From contig JAUWXD010000039.1 in NCBI GenBank assembly GCA_030616505.1, positions 1 through 5,285 of the forward strand: a DNA stretch of 5,285 bases, read 5' to 3'. Both the position numbers and the translations under genes were made by a program. The stretch's first letter is position 1. The number at the start of each line of letters is the position of its first letter. Positions 1 to 5,129 of this stretch are shown here, in pieces. The DNA comes from Hadesarchaea archaeon (GTDB taxonomy: Archaea; Hadarchaeota; Hadarchaeia; Hadarchaeales; Hadarchaeaceae). A model generated the notes under the pieces. That model searched no databases, was not told the origin of the DNA, and worked only from the letters and a program-made list of their open reading frames with translations.

Positions 1-63
1 AAGACCGAGATAGCCAAGGCAATTCTTGACGCCGCTGTGGCGAAGCTCCGGGGTCGCAAATGA
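1..63 (+). CDS. C-terminal end of a CoA-pathway gene, probably CoaBC (partial)
   Basis: An open frame enters from the left edge and ends at the TGA at 61-63, giving the last 20 residues, KTEIAKAILDAAVAKLRGRK. The pattern K-x-E-x-A-x-A-I-L-D-A resembles the C-terminal helix of CoaBC, the bifunctional phosphopantothenoylcysteine decarboxylase / phosphopantothenate-cysteine ligase, as I remember that family. The stop overlaps the start of the pantoate kinase gene (ATGA), so the two are very probably translationally coupled in one operon. That context also favours a CoA-biosynthesis gene. The main alternative is 4-phosphopantoate-beta-alanine ligase, the archaeal enzyme that acts directly after pantoate kinase. 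Twenty residues cannot settle this. That a coding region ends here is much surer than its identity. Confidence 0.5.
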   Translation, partial: KTEIAKAILDAAVAKLRGRK

Positions 64-968
64 TGCGGAAGGTAGTAGCATTCGTTCCGGCTCACATCTC
101 TGGGTTTTTCCAGCCGTGCTATTCGAGCATTCCAGAGCGCGCTGGTTCTCGTAACTGTGGTCCCTGTCTCAACCTCGGCGTGCTCACGGAAGTCAAGGTC
201 AAGCCAGCCGAACGTTCGAGAGTGGAGATATCCATAGACGGCAAACGTGCTCCCGAGGCGATGACGACTTCTACAGTGGTCGAACAACTCCTCGGCATGT
301 CAAAAGAACCATTCAAGGTCGAAGTGAACCATTCTTGTCAAGTTCCGGTTGGGGCAGGATACGGAACGAGCGGGGCTGGGGCTCTGGGAGCAGTTTTAGC
401 CATCTCGAAAGCGTTGAAGCTGCAGGTATCGCGAGAGAAATCCATTGCAATGGCGCATATAGCTGAAGTAAAATGTCGTACAGGGTTAGGGGATGTCGGT
501 GCGCAGGCAATCGGCGGGCTGGTAATAGGAATCGGACCCGGAGGGCCTCCTCACGGGCGATGGAAGCGAATACCTACACCTCGGGATCTCAAAGTCGTGT
601 GTGCGACATTAGGCCCGCTACCGACGACGAAACTTCTGCACGATGTTAAATTCAGGCGACAAGCAAGCGAGCTTGGTGAACATGCGATTAAAAAGGTGAT
701 GAAACAACCAACGCTAGAAGGATTCATGCTCGCTTCACGCGAGTTCGCTAAGGGACTCGGTCTCCTTGACGAGGAACTGAGGACGCTAATTCAGGAAGCC
801 AAAGTAGCTGGGGCGATTGGGGCGAGCCAAGTCGTGCTTGGACGGGCAGTCTTCGCGTTGGCCCGAGGCTCAAAGGTCGAGCGCGTCAAAAATACGTTTT
901 CAGACATGCTGGCTCCAAAACAGGTGACGGTCTCAGCATTGGACTCCCGTGGAGCAAAATTCTTGTGA
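60..968 (+). CDS. pantoate kinase (archaeal PoK, GHMP kinase superfamily)
   Basis: This cytoplasmic enzyme phosphorylates pantoate with ATP to 4-phosphopantoate. It is the first half of the archaeal PoK/PPS route that replaces bacterial pantothenate synthetase plus pantothenate kinase in CoA synthesis. The 302-residue product has the usual family length. The N-terminus VPAHISGFFQ (9-18) is the family's opening signature. The GHMP glycine/serine-rich ATP loop is PVGAGYGTSGAGALG (96-110). A third conserved block, TGLGDVGAQAIGG, lies at 141-153, and the C-terminal block GASQVVLGRAVFAL at 254-267. The start is ATG at 60 or the adjacent in-frame ATG at 63. A GGGGT at 50-54 is a plausible Shine-Dalgarno for either, and ATGA overlap with the upstream gene indicates coupling. 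The substrate-side loop reads RNCGPCLNLGV (31-41) with a CxxC. The gene ends 12 nt from the convergent nitroreductase gene. Confidence 0.87.
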   Translation: MMRKVVAFVPAHISGFFQPCYSSIPERAGSRNCGPCLNLGVLTEVKVKPAERSRVEISIDGKRAPEAMTTSTVVEQLLGMSKEPFKVEVNHSCQVPVGAGYGTSGAGALGAVLAISKALKLQVSREKSIAMAHIAEVKCRTGLGDVGAQAIGGLVIGIGPGGPPHGRWKRIPTPRDLKVVCATLGPLPTTKLLHDVKFRRQASELGEHAIKKVMKQPTLEGFMLASREFAKGLGLLDEELRTLIQEAKVAGAIGASQVVLGRAVFALARGSKVERVKNTFSDMLAPKQVTVSALDSRGAKFL

Positions 969-980
969 AACGTTGGGCAG

Positions 981-1502
981 TCAAAAAGTATCCTTGTGCA
1001 CGATTTTGTCCAGCGGTATCCGTGAAGTGGATGTTGGTTTTTCAGCTGGCTTCCCAATCGGGATTATCGCGACTGGTCTGACGTCAGGCGGTGTTTTTAT
1101 CGCGCGGGCAGCTGCTTCCTCGTCGAAAGCTCCCACCCAACAAGTGCCGTAGCCAAGCGCATACGCCGAGAGGAGAATGTTCTGAATCGCCGCTGCCGTG
1201 TCCTGAATGCAATAGAGTTCGACCCCGCGCCTTCCGTAGCGGCCCGAGCTCTGGGGGACGTTCGCGCATACGACCACCACTATGGGAGCTTCCCCCACGA
1301 AACTTTGACCGCGTGCGGCATGTACGAGTTTTTGCTTGACTGTTTCGTCTCTGACCACTATTAACTCCAACGGCTGGCAATTCCCTGCGCTGGGTGCGAG
1401 TCTTCCGGCATCGAGGATTTTTTCTAAATCTTTTTCGCTGATTGGTGCGGGCTTGAATGCGCGCACACTTCTGCGCCCCTTTATGGCATCAAACACATCC
1501 AT
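981..1502 (-). CDS. nitroreductase-family FMN oxidoreductase
   Basis: This is a 173-residue, single-domain, soluble flavoprotein of the nitroreductase fold. Such proteins bind FMN as homodimers and use NAD(P)H to reduce nitro-aromatics, quinones or other unknown acceptors. The FMN-phosphate motif GRRSVRAF is at 9-16, APSAGNCQP at 36-44, the central helix DTAAAIQNILLSAYALGYGTC at 101-121 is written here only by its ends (D101 to C121), and the C-terminal strand plus FMN-binding motif IIPIGKPAE is at 146-154. I chose ATG at 1502 over the in-frame ATG five codons upstream (1517). MDVFDAIKGRR is how these proteins normally begin, and the likely TATA box at 1533-1540 would place the transcript start near 1511, downstream of 1517. 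The gene is convergent with pantoate kinase and divergent from the 83-residue gene. The substrate is not predictable; the family also contains BluB and F420-related enzymes, but nothing specific to them is visible. Confidence 0.88.
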   Translation of the reverse strand: MDVFDAIKGRRSVRAFKPAPISEKDLEKILDAGRLAPSAGNCQPLELIVVRDETVKQKLVHAARGQSFVGEAPIVVVVCANVPQSSGRYGRRGVELYCIQDTAAAIQNILLSAYALGYGTCWVGAFDEEAAARAIKTPPDVRPVAIIPIGKPAEKPTSTSRIPLDKIVHKDTF

Positions 1503-1516
1503 ATTAACCCCAAACA

Positions 1517-1522
1517 TTAAAA
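1517..1522 (+). promoter_or_regulatory. TATA-like box for the 83-residue/CARF unit
   Basis: TTAAAA centred about 32 nt upstream of the ATG at 1552 is well placed for a transcript starting near 1545 with a very short leader. It lies inside the opposing promoter's transcribed region, so the two divergent promoters overlap face to face. It is a weak match to a consensus box, judged mainly by position. Confidence 0.35.
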
Positions 1523-1532
1523 CTCGGCTTGA

Positions 1533-1540
1533 CTTAAATT
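1533..1540 (-). promoter_or_regulatory. TATA-like box for the nitroreductase gene
   Basis: On the minus strand this reads AATTTAAG, centred about 35 nt upstream of the ATG at 1502. Archaeal TATA boxes normally lie about 26 nt before the transcript start, so the start would be near 1511 with a leader of about 10 nt. This supports the shorter of the two possible nitroreductase starts. It is inferred from sequence and spacing only. Confidence 0.45.
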
Positions 1541-1551
1541 AGCGTGGTGAA

Positions 1552-1803
1552 ATGATCGAATTATCCGAGCTTGATTGGATAGTCCAGAAAGCAGCTGAGT
1601 TGTTAGTAGACAAGGTCAAGGACGCCCCCCTCATCGACCACGATGTGGAGATGGCTTTCGACGTGTTTGCGAGGCCGAGACTTGAGCATCTCTCAGAGTC
1701 CTTGGGGGACGAACAGGAGCGCAGGCAGGCCCACGATTTCATAATAGTGAAGCTTCAGGAGCGGACCAAACAGCTCAACGCGGAACATTGGCAAAAGGAG
1801 TAG
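1552..1803 (+). CDS. hypothetical 83-residue helical protein, first gene of a CARF-containing unit
   Basis: I do not recognise the family. The product is small, charged and lacks signal peptide, membrane segment, cysteine pairs or glycine loops. It looks wholly helical: an amphipathic N-terminal stretch (3-24, WIVQKAAELLVDKVKD), a short break at APLIDHD (25-31), then charged helices to the end, including LGDEQERRQAHDFIIVKLQER (51-71, quoted here by its ends L51 and R71). The ATG at 1552 is preceded by GGTGA at 1546-1550, only 1 nt away, too close for normal Shine-Dalgarno use, so initiation on a short leader is likely. Its last codons carry the GGAG (1797-1800) that serves the CARF gene, whose ATG lies 5 nt after this stop, so the two are almost certainly cotranscribed. 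That coupling, with good codon composition, is the main evidence that the gene is real. A partner or regulator of the CARF protein is possible but unproven. Confidence 0.68.
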   Translation: MIELSELDWIVQKAAELLVDKVKDAPLIDHDVEMAFDVFARPRLEHLSESLGDEQERRQAHDFIIVKLQERTKQLNAEHWQKE

Positions 1804-1808
1804 TTTGG

Positions 1809-2288
1809 ATGAAGGTTGCCATTTTAACGCTCGGGTTTCATCCCCGCCCGGTCGAACACATCCTATTCACCGAGCAGCCGAATGTGTGTCACGTGATAGC
1901 GTCTGAAGAGGGTTTGAACTACGTCGCCAGCGAGCACGGATATATCAAACCAAACTCGACTGTTCTAAAGGAGGCCGCTCGTCGTGCCCACTGCAAGATT
2001 CGTTTTTACAAGTGCGATCCATTCGACCCAGAGTCGATAGGAAACGCACTGAGTAGGGCTCTAGCGCAGATAAATATCGATGATGAGGTGATTATCAACT
2101 ACAGCGGCGGGACTCAGGCGATGAGTTTCGTGCTTGGGTCGGTGGCGCTCGTGCTCACCCGCATCATGCCCATACGAGTGCTTTATTCGGTTCGCACATC
2201 GGATGGGAAGGAAAAAATCTTTGACCACACCCAGACGATAAGAGACCTATTTCGGAAGCTCTACGATATCGTGCCTAAAATCACATGA
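1809..2288 (+). CDS. stand-alone CARF-like (CRISPR-associated Rossmann fold) protein
   Basis: The 159-residue product carries both hallmark CARF motifs. After the first strand comes ILTLGFHPRPV (5-15), like the TxGFxxxPV of Csa3-type proteins. The predicted fourth-strand loop is IINYSGGTQAMSFVL (95-109), equivalent to the N-x-T/S-G-G-T-x-x-M ligand loop. CARF domains bind cyclic oligoadenylates made by type III CRISPR complexes, and some cleave them as ring nucleases. No effector is fused: the chain ends after a short helix (142-154), with no HTH, HEPN, PIN or PD-(D/E)xK nuclease. It could therefore be a sensor acting on a separate partner, a ring nuclease, or a relative with another nucleotide ligand. 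The ATG at 1809 is preferred over 1788 because GGAG (1797-1800) sits 8 nt before it, and because residue 1 then leads directly into strand 1. No cas genes are in the window. Fold call fairly confident; function open. Confidence 0.72.
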   Translation: MKVAILTLGFHPRPVEHILFTEQPNVCHVIASEEGLNYVASEHGYIKPNSTVLKEAARRAHCKIRFYKCDPFDPESIGNALSRALAQINIDDEVIINYSGGTQAMSFVLGSVALVLTRIMPIRVLYSVRTSDGKEKIFDHTQTIRDLFRKLYDIVPKIT

Positions 2289-2306
2289 AAACGGGATTTT
2301 TCTAGG
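2274..2306. terminator. possible bidirectional terminator between convergent genes
   Basis: The two genes end only 13 nt apart. An imperfect inverted repeat, CCTAAAATC (2274-2282) against GATTTTTCTAGG (2295-2306), straddles the gap and contains TTTTT (2297-2301) for plus-strand transcripts and an A run (2288-2291, T on the minus strand) for the other. Archaeal termination relies mainly on T-runs, so the tract may matter more than the weak, bulged stem. Confidence 0.3.
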
Positions 2307-2577
2307 GTAGAAGCGGCAGGTGTCCAACCCAAACAAAGTAAATCGTGACTATGCAGAGTAGGGCAATCAAAACGAGTCCCGCACCCCACTTACGCGCTTG
2401 GGCCTTGAGGCATATGTATCCAAAGAGACCTGTTCCTATGATGCCGAGGATGAGCGCGAAGGTGAGTACTATTTGTCCTATCAATCTAGCAATGTCACCA
2501 AAGTATCCCCCGAGGGCTACAACTGGCAGAATTATTGCTAGCACAACGATTCCTACGATGATAAGCCATCCGCGCAA
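2302..2577 (-). CDS. small three-helix membrane protein, unknown function
   Basis: The 91-residue product is almost entirely hydrophobic, with three predicted membrane segments: about residues 4-23, 33-57 and 65-84. The loop LKAQARKWG (57-65) is positively charged and so probably cytoplasmic. There are no catalytic or metal-binding motifs, and I do not recognise a family. The start is TTG at 2575-2577. It is supported by AGGTGA just upstream (GGTGA on the minus strand at 2582-2586, 4-nt spacing) and by a TATA-like box at 2608-2616 that would put the transcript start near 2586. The gene is divergent from ABCE1 and convergent with the CARF gene, so it is transcribed alone. Composition and a well-placed promoter and ribosome-binding site make it a believable gene despite the non-ATG start. 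Confidence 0.72.
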   Translation of the reverse strand: MRGWLIIVGIVVLAIILPVVALGGYFGDIARLIGQIVLTFALILGIIGTGLFGYICLKAQARKWGAGLVLIALLCIVTIYFVWVGHLPLLP

Positions 2578-2607
2578 TCCTTCACCTACCCAGTTTATGT
2601 TGGGGCT

Positions 2608-2617
2608 CTTTTTAAAT
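2608..2617. promoter_or_regulatory. palindromic TATA element shared by the divergent ABCE1 and membrane-protein genes
   Basis: CTTTTTAAAT contains the self-complementary TTTAAA (2611-2616). Its centre is about 34 nt from the ABCE1 ATG (2647) and about 36 nt from the membrane protein's TTG (2577), the right distance for a short-leader archaeal transcript in both directions. No second well-placed box is seen for the minus-strand gene; for ABCE1 the only other A/T-rich stretch (2624-2632) is too close to the start. One element may therefore serve both genes. Confidence 0.45.
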
Positions 2618-2646
2618 CTAACTACATATTAATCGAAGGGTGCAAA

Positions 2647-4410
2647 ATGCCAAGAATAGCAGTGGTCAATCGTGATGTGTGTCATCCGAAGCGATGCTCG
2701 CTCGAGTGCTATCGCTACTGCCCTGGCGTTCGGACGGGCGACGAGACGATTATCATCGACGAGCATACCAAGCGTCCCTTGATTTCGGAGGAGTTGTGCA
2801 CGGGATGCGGCATATGCGTTCACAAGTGTCCTTCCCATGCTATCTCGATCATCAACCTCCCAAAAGAGCTGGAGGGACGGTGTATTCACCGCTACGGACC
2901 GAACGGGTTTGCACTCTACGAGTTGCCGATTCCTCGGGCGGGCAGTGTGATAGGCTTGGCAGGGCAGAACGGCATAGGAAAGACCACTGCTCTTGAAATT
3001 TTGGCTGGAAAACTCAAACCCAACCTCGGTCTGGACACAGCAGCGACGCCCGGGCAGTTGAATGAGTTCTTCAAAGGCTCTGAGCTGCAGGCGTACTTCA
3101 AGGGAATCGAGGGGGTTAAGATAGCTTACAAGCCCCAAGCCGTGGACGCACTCCCCAAGGCGGTAAAAGGGAAAATCGGGGATTTGCTCTCTAAGGTGGA
3201 CGAACGTGGCGCGGCGAAGGAATTGACATCAGCGTTGGAACTGGGGGGGATTTTGGACAGGAACATCAAGCTTCTGAGTGGGGGAGAACTCCAGCGGTTA
3301 GCCATAGCGGCCACAGCTGCTCGCGAAGCAAATATCTACTACTTCGACGAGCCCAGTTCCCACCTAGATGTCTACCAACGTCTGAACGCAGCACGTGCGA
3401 TTCGGGGACTAGCCGAGGCAGGGAAGGCGGTGATAGTTGTCGAGCACGACCTCGCGATGCTCGACTACATGTGTGATTACGCGCACGTGATGTACGGCCA
3501 GCCTCTAGCCTACGGGGTCGTTTCGTCCATTCGCGGGGTGAGGGCAGGCATAAACGTATTCTTGGATGGATACCTCAAAGCGGAGAACGTGAGGTTCAGG
3601 CGGGAGCCGATAAAGTTCGAGGTAAGACCACCATCAAAGGCCCGTGCGGCTGGGCATGAGTTCTTCAGCTATCCAAAACTCAAAAAATCGTTCAAGGGAT
3701 TTCAGCTCGAGGTTTCCCCAGGTAGTCTGTACGCGGGGGAGATAGTGGGGATTGTTGGCCCTAACGCTATAGGTAAGACCACGTTCGTGCGCATGCTTGC
3801 AGGGGAGGTCAATCCAACAGCAGGGAAGCTTGAATCCAAACTCGCCGTCTCCCACAAGCCACAGTACTTGAATGCAGTGTTCGATGGCGATGTGGAGACT
3901 TGGTTGCGCTCGATGGTGGGAGAATTCGACCCCTCTTTCCATCCCGAGGTCTTGCAACCTCTTGAAGTGAAACCCCTACTCGAGCGAAACCTGAATGAGC
4001 TAAGCGGGGGAGAGCTCCAGCGTGTTGCTATTGCTGCATGCCTGGGGCGCCCGGCCGACCTTTACCTGTTAGACGAACCTAGTGCTTACTTGGACGTCGA
4101 GCAGCGCCTCCATATGGCCCGAGTGATACGCAGGGTGATTGAGAAGCGCGAGGTAGCTGCATTCGTGGCCGACCATGATGTGTTGAGCGTGGATTTTGTC
4201 TCGGACCGCCTGTTGGTTTTCACGGGAGAGCCGAGCCAAGCGGGCAGAACCCACGGCCCATTGGACATGCGCGATGGGATGAACCTATTCCTGCGCGAGG
4301 TAGGCGTGACATTCCGACGCGACCCGCAGACTGGAAGACCCAGGGCGAATAAGTCGGGAAGCGCCCTCGACCGGGAGCAGCGGGAGCGAGGAGAGTACTT
4401 TTATCTTTAA
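2647..4410 (+). CDS. ABCE1/Rli1 ribosome-recycling ATPase
   Basis: This cytoplasmic twin-ATPase splits post-termination ribosomes into subunits together with aRF1 or Pelota. The 587-residue length is standard. An N-terminal ferredoxin-like domain has eight cysteines for two [4Fe-4S] clusters (C12, C17, C21, C25, C51, C54, C57, C61), followed by the Y-loop HRYGPNGF (81-88). NBD1 has Walker A GQNGIGKTT (106-114), the helix-loop-helix insert typical of ABCE1 (about 135-155), Q-loop KPQ (162-164), signature LSGGELQR (210-217), Walker B YYFDEP (231-236, catalytic E235) and H-loop H267. NBD2 has GPNAIGKTT (371-379), KPQ (404-406), LSGGELQR (452-459), LYLLDEP (472-478, E477) and H510. Hinge sequences and the C-terminal tail RRDPQTGRPRANK (557-569) are normal. 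GGGTG at 2638-2642 lies 4 nt before the ATG. Every key residue is present, so the protein should be active. Confidence 0.98.
   Translation: MPRIAVVNRDVCHPKRCSLECYRYCPGVRTGDETIIIDEHTKRPLISEELCTGCGICVHKCPSHAISIINLPKELEGRCIHRYGPNGFALYELPIPRAGSVIGLAGQNGIGKTTALEILAGKLKPNLGLDTAATPGQLNEFFKGSELQAYFKGIEGVKIAYKPQAVDALPKAVKGKIGDLLSKVDERGAAKELTSALELGGILDRNIKLLSGGELQRLAIAATAAREANIYYFDEPSSHLDVYQRLNAARAIRGLAEAGKAVIVVEHDLAMLDYMCDYAHVMYGQPLAYGVVSSIRGVRAGINVFLDGYLKAENVRFRREPIKFEVRPPSKARAAGHEFFSYPKLKKSFKGFQLEVSPGSLYAGEIVGIVGPNAIGKTTFVRMLAGEVNPTAGKLESKLAVSHKPQYLNAVFDGDVETWLRSMVGEFDPSFHPEVLQPLEVKPLLERNLNELSGGELQRVAIAACLGRPADLYLLDEPSAYLDVEQRLHMARVIRRVIEKREVAAFVADHDVLSVDFVSDRLLVFTGEPSQAGRTHGPLDMRDGMNLFLREVGVTFRRDPQTGRPRANKSGSALDREQRERGEYFYL
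4398..4405 (+). promoter_or_regulatory. possible TATA box for the winged-helix gene
   Basis: CTTTTATC overlaps the last codons of ABCE1, centred about 32 nt before the ATG at 4434. It could start a short-leader transcript independent of ABCE1. Read-through from ABCE1 across the 23-nt gap is equally possible. Confidence 0.3.
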
Positions 4411-4433
4411 TGACGTGATTTTAGGCTGGTAGC

Positions 4434-4706
4434 ATGGGAATCTCCGAGGATATCCAATGGCTTAATGACGATAAGGAGGGCCTAAAAAAGGTCTTCCTCC
4501 TCATCGCGGACAGAGGGAGGATAACTATCCGCGAACTGAAGGAGCGGTATGGCTCTAAGAATTGGTGGCCCGTGAAGAGTTATGCGCGTACCTTAGTGGA
4601 TCGAGGTCTAGTCGCCGAAAGGGAATATGTTTACGGGCTTACCGATTACGGGAAAAAAGTTCGAGAGGGTTCCAAAGCTCTCGGGTATGTTCAAGAGCTC
4701 GTCTAG
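4434..4706 (+). CDS. small winged-helix (wHTH) protein, putative transcription regulator
   Basis: The 90-residue product is a single winged helix-turn-helix domain, the common archaeal form of small DNA-binding regulator. Helix 1 runs about 14-26 (KEGLKKVFLLIAD), ITIRELKERY (30-39) is helix 2, WWPVKSYARTLVDRGLV (44-60) is the recognition helix, and the wing is VAEREYVYGLTDYGKKV (60-76), whose Y-x-L-T-x-x-G ending is typical of wHTH wings. No ligand domain, metal site or dimerisation coiled coil is present. The Shine-Dalgarno is weak (GGT at 4428-4430), so short-leader initiation or coupling to ABCE1, which ends 23 nt upstream, is likely. It is convergent with the Sm-like gene, and the two stop codons share CTAG at 4703-4706. 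Its target is unknown; ABCE1, the adjacent Sm-like gene or itself are only guesses from position. Confidence 0.78.
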   Translation: MGISEDIQWLNDDKEGLKKVFLLIADRGRITIRELKERYGSKNWWPVKSYARTLVDRGLVAEREYVYGLTDYGKKVREGSKALGYVQELV

Positions 4707-4942
4707 ATTGATACGGCCGAGACATTTCCGCCTTTCAACAAAATTAGTTTGTGTTTGGTTGTAACCCCCGCTTCTGAGGTTTCTTCAGCGTCTTCCAGAA
4801 GCAGGTTCATGTATTCGTCGTACTGAGTCAGCTTGCCCTTGAACTTGCGCTTATCTTTTACGCTGACCATGACGACTTTGTTGAGGAAATTATCGAGCTT
4901 GATTTGGGCTCTCTCTCCTGACGTTTGGGTCTTATTTTCCAT
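4703..4942 (-). CDS. archaeal Sm-like protein (SmAP/LSm)
   Basis: Sm-like archaeal proteins form heptameric (or hexameric) rings that bind U-rich single-stranded RNA and act in RNA processing and stability. This 79-residue product has a short polar N-terminus, helix KLDNFLNK (15-22), the Sm1 motif over about 23-51 with the conserved G36, D42 and MNLLLED (45-51), a charged variable loop (52-63) and the Sm2 motif LILLKGGNV (66-74). The usual Sm2 I-R-G-D-N reads L-K-G-G-N, and the base-stacking histidine of the Sm1 pocket is Y44. A GAGGA (plus-strand 4949-4953) lies 6 nt before the ATG, which fixes the start. In many archaea this gene is followed by the gene for ribosomal protein L37e. Here the downstream neighbour is the convergent winged-helix gene, so that operon is absent. 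The gene diverges from radA. Confidence 0.93.
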   Translation of the reverse strand: MENKTQTSGERAQIKLDNFLNKVVMVSVKDKRKFKGKLTQYDEYMNLLLEDAEETSEAGVTTKHKLILLKGGNVSAVSI

Positions 4943-4975
4943 CTTTGGTCCTCAGTTTCCTTATCATGGGCTGGC

Positions 4976-4985
4976 TAAAATATTA
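4976..4985 (-). promoter_or_regulatory. TATA box for the Sm-like gene
   Basis: On the minus strand AATATTTTAG is centred about 38 nt before the ATG at 4942. It would give a transcript starting near 4955 with a leader of about 13 nt that contains the GAGGA Shine-Dalgarno. Position and composition are both good. Confidence 0.5.
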
Positions 4986-5099
4986 TTCATATGTGCAGTT
5001 TTAGCTTGTGGCAGGTGTATTTTCGGTTTCGCTTGAGCCAGGAGAGAAAAAGTATTAAAAAAATTGCCCGAGCTATACGATTGAGCAGGTTAGCGGACC

Positions 5100-5107
5100 T
5101 TTAAATA
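5100..5107 (+). promoter_or_regulatory. candidate radA TATA box (upstream)
   Basis: TTTAAATA is the best consensus-like TATA box in this intergenic region. It would start transcription near 5129, giving a leader of about 60 nt that begins at the C-rich tract and includes GGAGGTG. A second candidate lies at 5150-5158; which one is used cannot be told from sequence. Confidence 0.45.
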
Positions 5108-5129
5108 GTTTATATGTTGTTTTCGGTGA

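Noticed and set aside
949..1339. Plus-strand frames opposite the nitroreductase gene
   Set aside because: They overlap well-supported genes, carry low-complexity Arg/Pro/Ser-rich translations and have no ribosome-binding site.
1084..1380. A 98-residue minus-strand frame inside the nitroreductase gene
   Set aside because: It overlaps a gene with clear family motifs on the same strand in another frame, and its Arg/Ser/Gly-rich composition is typical of an out-of-frame reading.
1788..1808. An upstream ATG start for the CARF gene
   Set aside because: It would add MAKGVVW, overlap the upstream gene and ignore the GGAG that sits 8 nt before the ATG at 1809.
2345..2632. A 95-residue plus-strand frame opposite the membrane protein
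   Set aside because: The minus-strand product has three clean hydrophobic segments plus promoter and ribosome-binding site; this one is Pro/Met/Arg-rich with no matching signals.
2629..3138. A 169-residue minus-strand frame antisense to the start of ABCE1
   Set aside because: ABCE1 is certain on the plus strand, and the antisense product has no recognisable domain. It is a shadow of codon bias.
3771..3783. Alanine in place of glycine in the second Walker A of ABCE1 (GPNAIGKTT)
   Set aside because: That position is variable in the GxxxxGK[ST] consensus, and related archaeal sequences tolerate it, so there is no reason to expect loss of ATPase function.
4991..5104. A 37-residue basic open frame between the Sm-like and radA genes
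   Set aside because: It has no Shine-Dalgarno and no TATA box at a usable distance, and it overlaps promoter-like sequence of both neighbours. Its Lys/Arg content follows from the A-rich tract.
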